From: Rikenellaceae bacterium
Lineage (GTDB): Bacteria > Bacteroidota > Bacteroidia > Bacteroidales > Rikenellaceae
Reading direction: 5' to 3'
DNA length: 41,232 nt
Assembly (NCBI GenBank): GCA_015059875.1
Contig: SUZQ01000015.1
Span: 1 to 41,232 of the forward strand
How positions within the stretch are numbered: position 1 is the stretch's first letter; every line of letters begins with the position of its first letter. Below, piece by piece: positions 40,886 through 41,232 of this stretch. The notes beneath the pieces were generated by a model. It was not told where the DNA came from. It saw only the letters and a list, made by a program, of their open reading frames with translations, and did not search any database. The position numbers and the translations under genes are program-made.

Positions 40886-40964
40886 AGGGGTGTTAGAGGA
40901 GGTTAGAGGTAGTTAGGGGTGGTTAGGGGCATTGGGGAGATTAGGGAGATTAGGGAGATTAGGG
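40886..40964 (+). repeat. G-rich TTAGGG-like repeat tract
   Basis: Repeats of GTTAGAGG/GTTAGGGG pass into GGGGAGATTAGGGAGATTAG and a last AGGGA. Four G3-4 runs at 40934-40937, 40944-40946, 40953-40955 and 40962-40964, spaced by six bases, could form a G-quadruplex. 40965-41035 continues with ATTGGTCTTATT/CCCATTAG-type units. It is non-coding and lies downstream of both flanking genes. Confidence 0.7.
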
Positions 40965-41035
40965 AAATTAAAAAATGCCCATTGGTCTTATTTGCCCCAT
41001 TAGTCTTATTGGTCTCATTCGTCCCATCAATCAAC

Positions 41036-41067
41036 AAAAAAGGTGGTTGCCAAAACTGACAACCACC
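41036..41067 (-). terminator. Terminator behind peptide copy 2
   Basis: On the minus strand GGTGGTTGTCAG...CAACCACC forms a stem followed by six or more T. The left arm equals that of the terminator behind peptide copy 1. Confidence 0.88.
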
Positions 41068-41089
41068 CCAATATCAAGAGTCGTAAAAA

Positions 41090-41218
41090 TTAGTATACAA
41101 GTTCATCATCCTCCGTGCCGAAGCCTGGCAAGAGAACACTATCGCCGTAGCCGCGCTCGGCAGCTACCTCGTAAATTTCAACCTCTGGAGCAGAATAGCT
41201 CAAAAATATCTTTTTCAT
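41090..41218 (-). CDS. 42-residue conserved peptide, copy 2
   Basis: Encodes exactly the same 42 residues as 13919-14047 (start MKKIFLSYSAPEVEIYEV, end TEDDELVY). Six codons differ (TAT/TAC, AGC/AGT, GGT/GGC, GAG/GAA, TTG/CTT, GTG/GTA), none changing the protein. The 14 bases upstream, up to the window end, match copy 1 with one difference (GAATTTGAAGAATT here). The 22 bases between stop and hairpin are less similar. What lies upstream is outside the window; by analogy with copy 1 a large surface lipoprotein may be there. Function unknown. Confidence 0.85.
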   Translation of the reverse strand: MKKIFLSYSAPEVEIYEVAAERGYGDSVLLPGFGTEDDELVY

Positions 41219-41232
41219 AATTCTTCAAATTC

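Noticed and set aside
40886..40964. TTAGGG repeats as a telomere or chromosome end
   Set aside because: Few irregular units in an otherwise normal intergenic gap; no sign of a linear replicon.

Overview
The window looks like chromosomal DNA from a gut Bacteroidales bacterium, most likely Alistipes or a close Rikenellaceae relative. The support is the repeated Bacteroidetes promoter form (TAnnTTTG, several times with a TTG about 20 bases upstream), the weak or absent Shine-Dalgarno sites, and many Bacteroidetes-restricted families (DUF3467, DUF4271, DUF3098, DUF4837, fimbrillin-like/GLUG lipoproteins, GH109). The genus is inferred, since no rRNA or typing gene is present. No tRNA, rRNA, CRISPR array or complete insertion sequence was seen.

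Layout. 1-9.0 kb is housekeeping: DUF3467 (-), then LysE-type exporter, cmk, ispH, a membrane protein, an S41 protease, an orphan histidine kinase, DUF4271, hemD-like, rnpA and yidD (+). The ispH-downstream gap holds a 137-bp MITE-like inverted repeat set between two 107-bp direct repeats. 9.0-16.0 kb is an accessory surface block: a 1505-residue lipoprotein with about 26 GLUG-like repeats, a 42-residue peptide gene, and a GH123-like lipoprotein. 16.0-18.1 kb is a two-gene signalling pair (protein-kinase-like with a WG-repeat tail, plus a vWA protein). 18.2-29.6 kb holds a lipoprotein esterase, prfC, an FHS-type sugar permease (-), a polyprenyl diphosphate synthase (-), YfhO, ftsX, DUF3098 and a long PiT phosphate transporter.

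29.7-33.6 kb is a minus-strand group: DUF4837 lipoprotein, a GDPD-type phosphodiesterase, and a membrane-anchored TIR protein with a long coiled coil and a DUF1566-like end. 33.6-35.4 kb runs NodB deacetylase, ubiX and a YiiX-like hydrolase (+). 35.4-38.4 kb is a tight minus-strand operon (THUMP-like methyltransferase, DUF2520, kdsC, CYTH). 38.5-40.8 kb carries a phosphoglycolate-phosphatase-like HAD gene, a zinc-ribbon miniprotein and a GH109 glycosidase. The window ends in a second copy of the 42-residue peptide gene on the minus strand.

The most unusual observation is that peptide pair. The two copies, 27 kb apart, encode identical 42-residue products. They differ at seven nucleotides, all silent, and share the 5' flank and the same kind of terminator hairpin. 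One copy lies directly behind the giant surface lipoprotein. Other candidates are the kinase/vWA pair without a phosphatase, the membrane TIR protein, and a recurring 3'-end element (conserved box plus terminator hairpin) behind three unrelated genes. The GH123-like and GH109 lipoproteins, the surface lipoprotein and the sugar permease fit a glycan-foraging, host-associated lifestyle.
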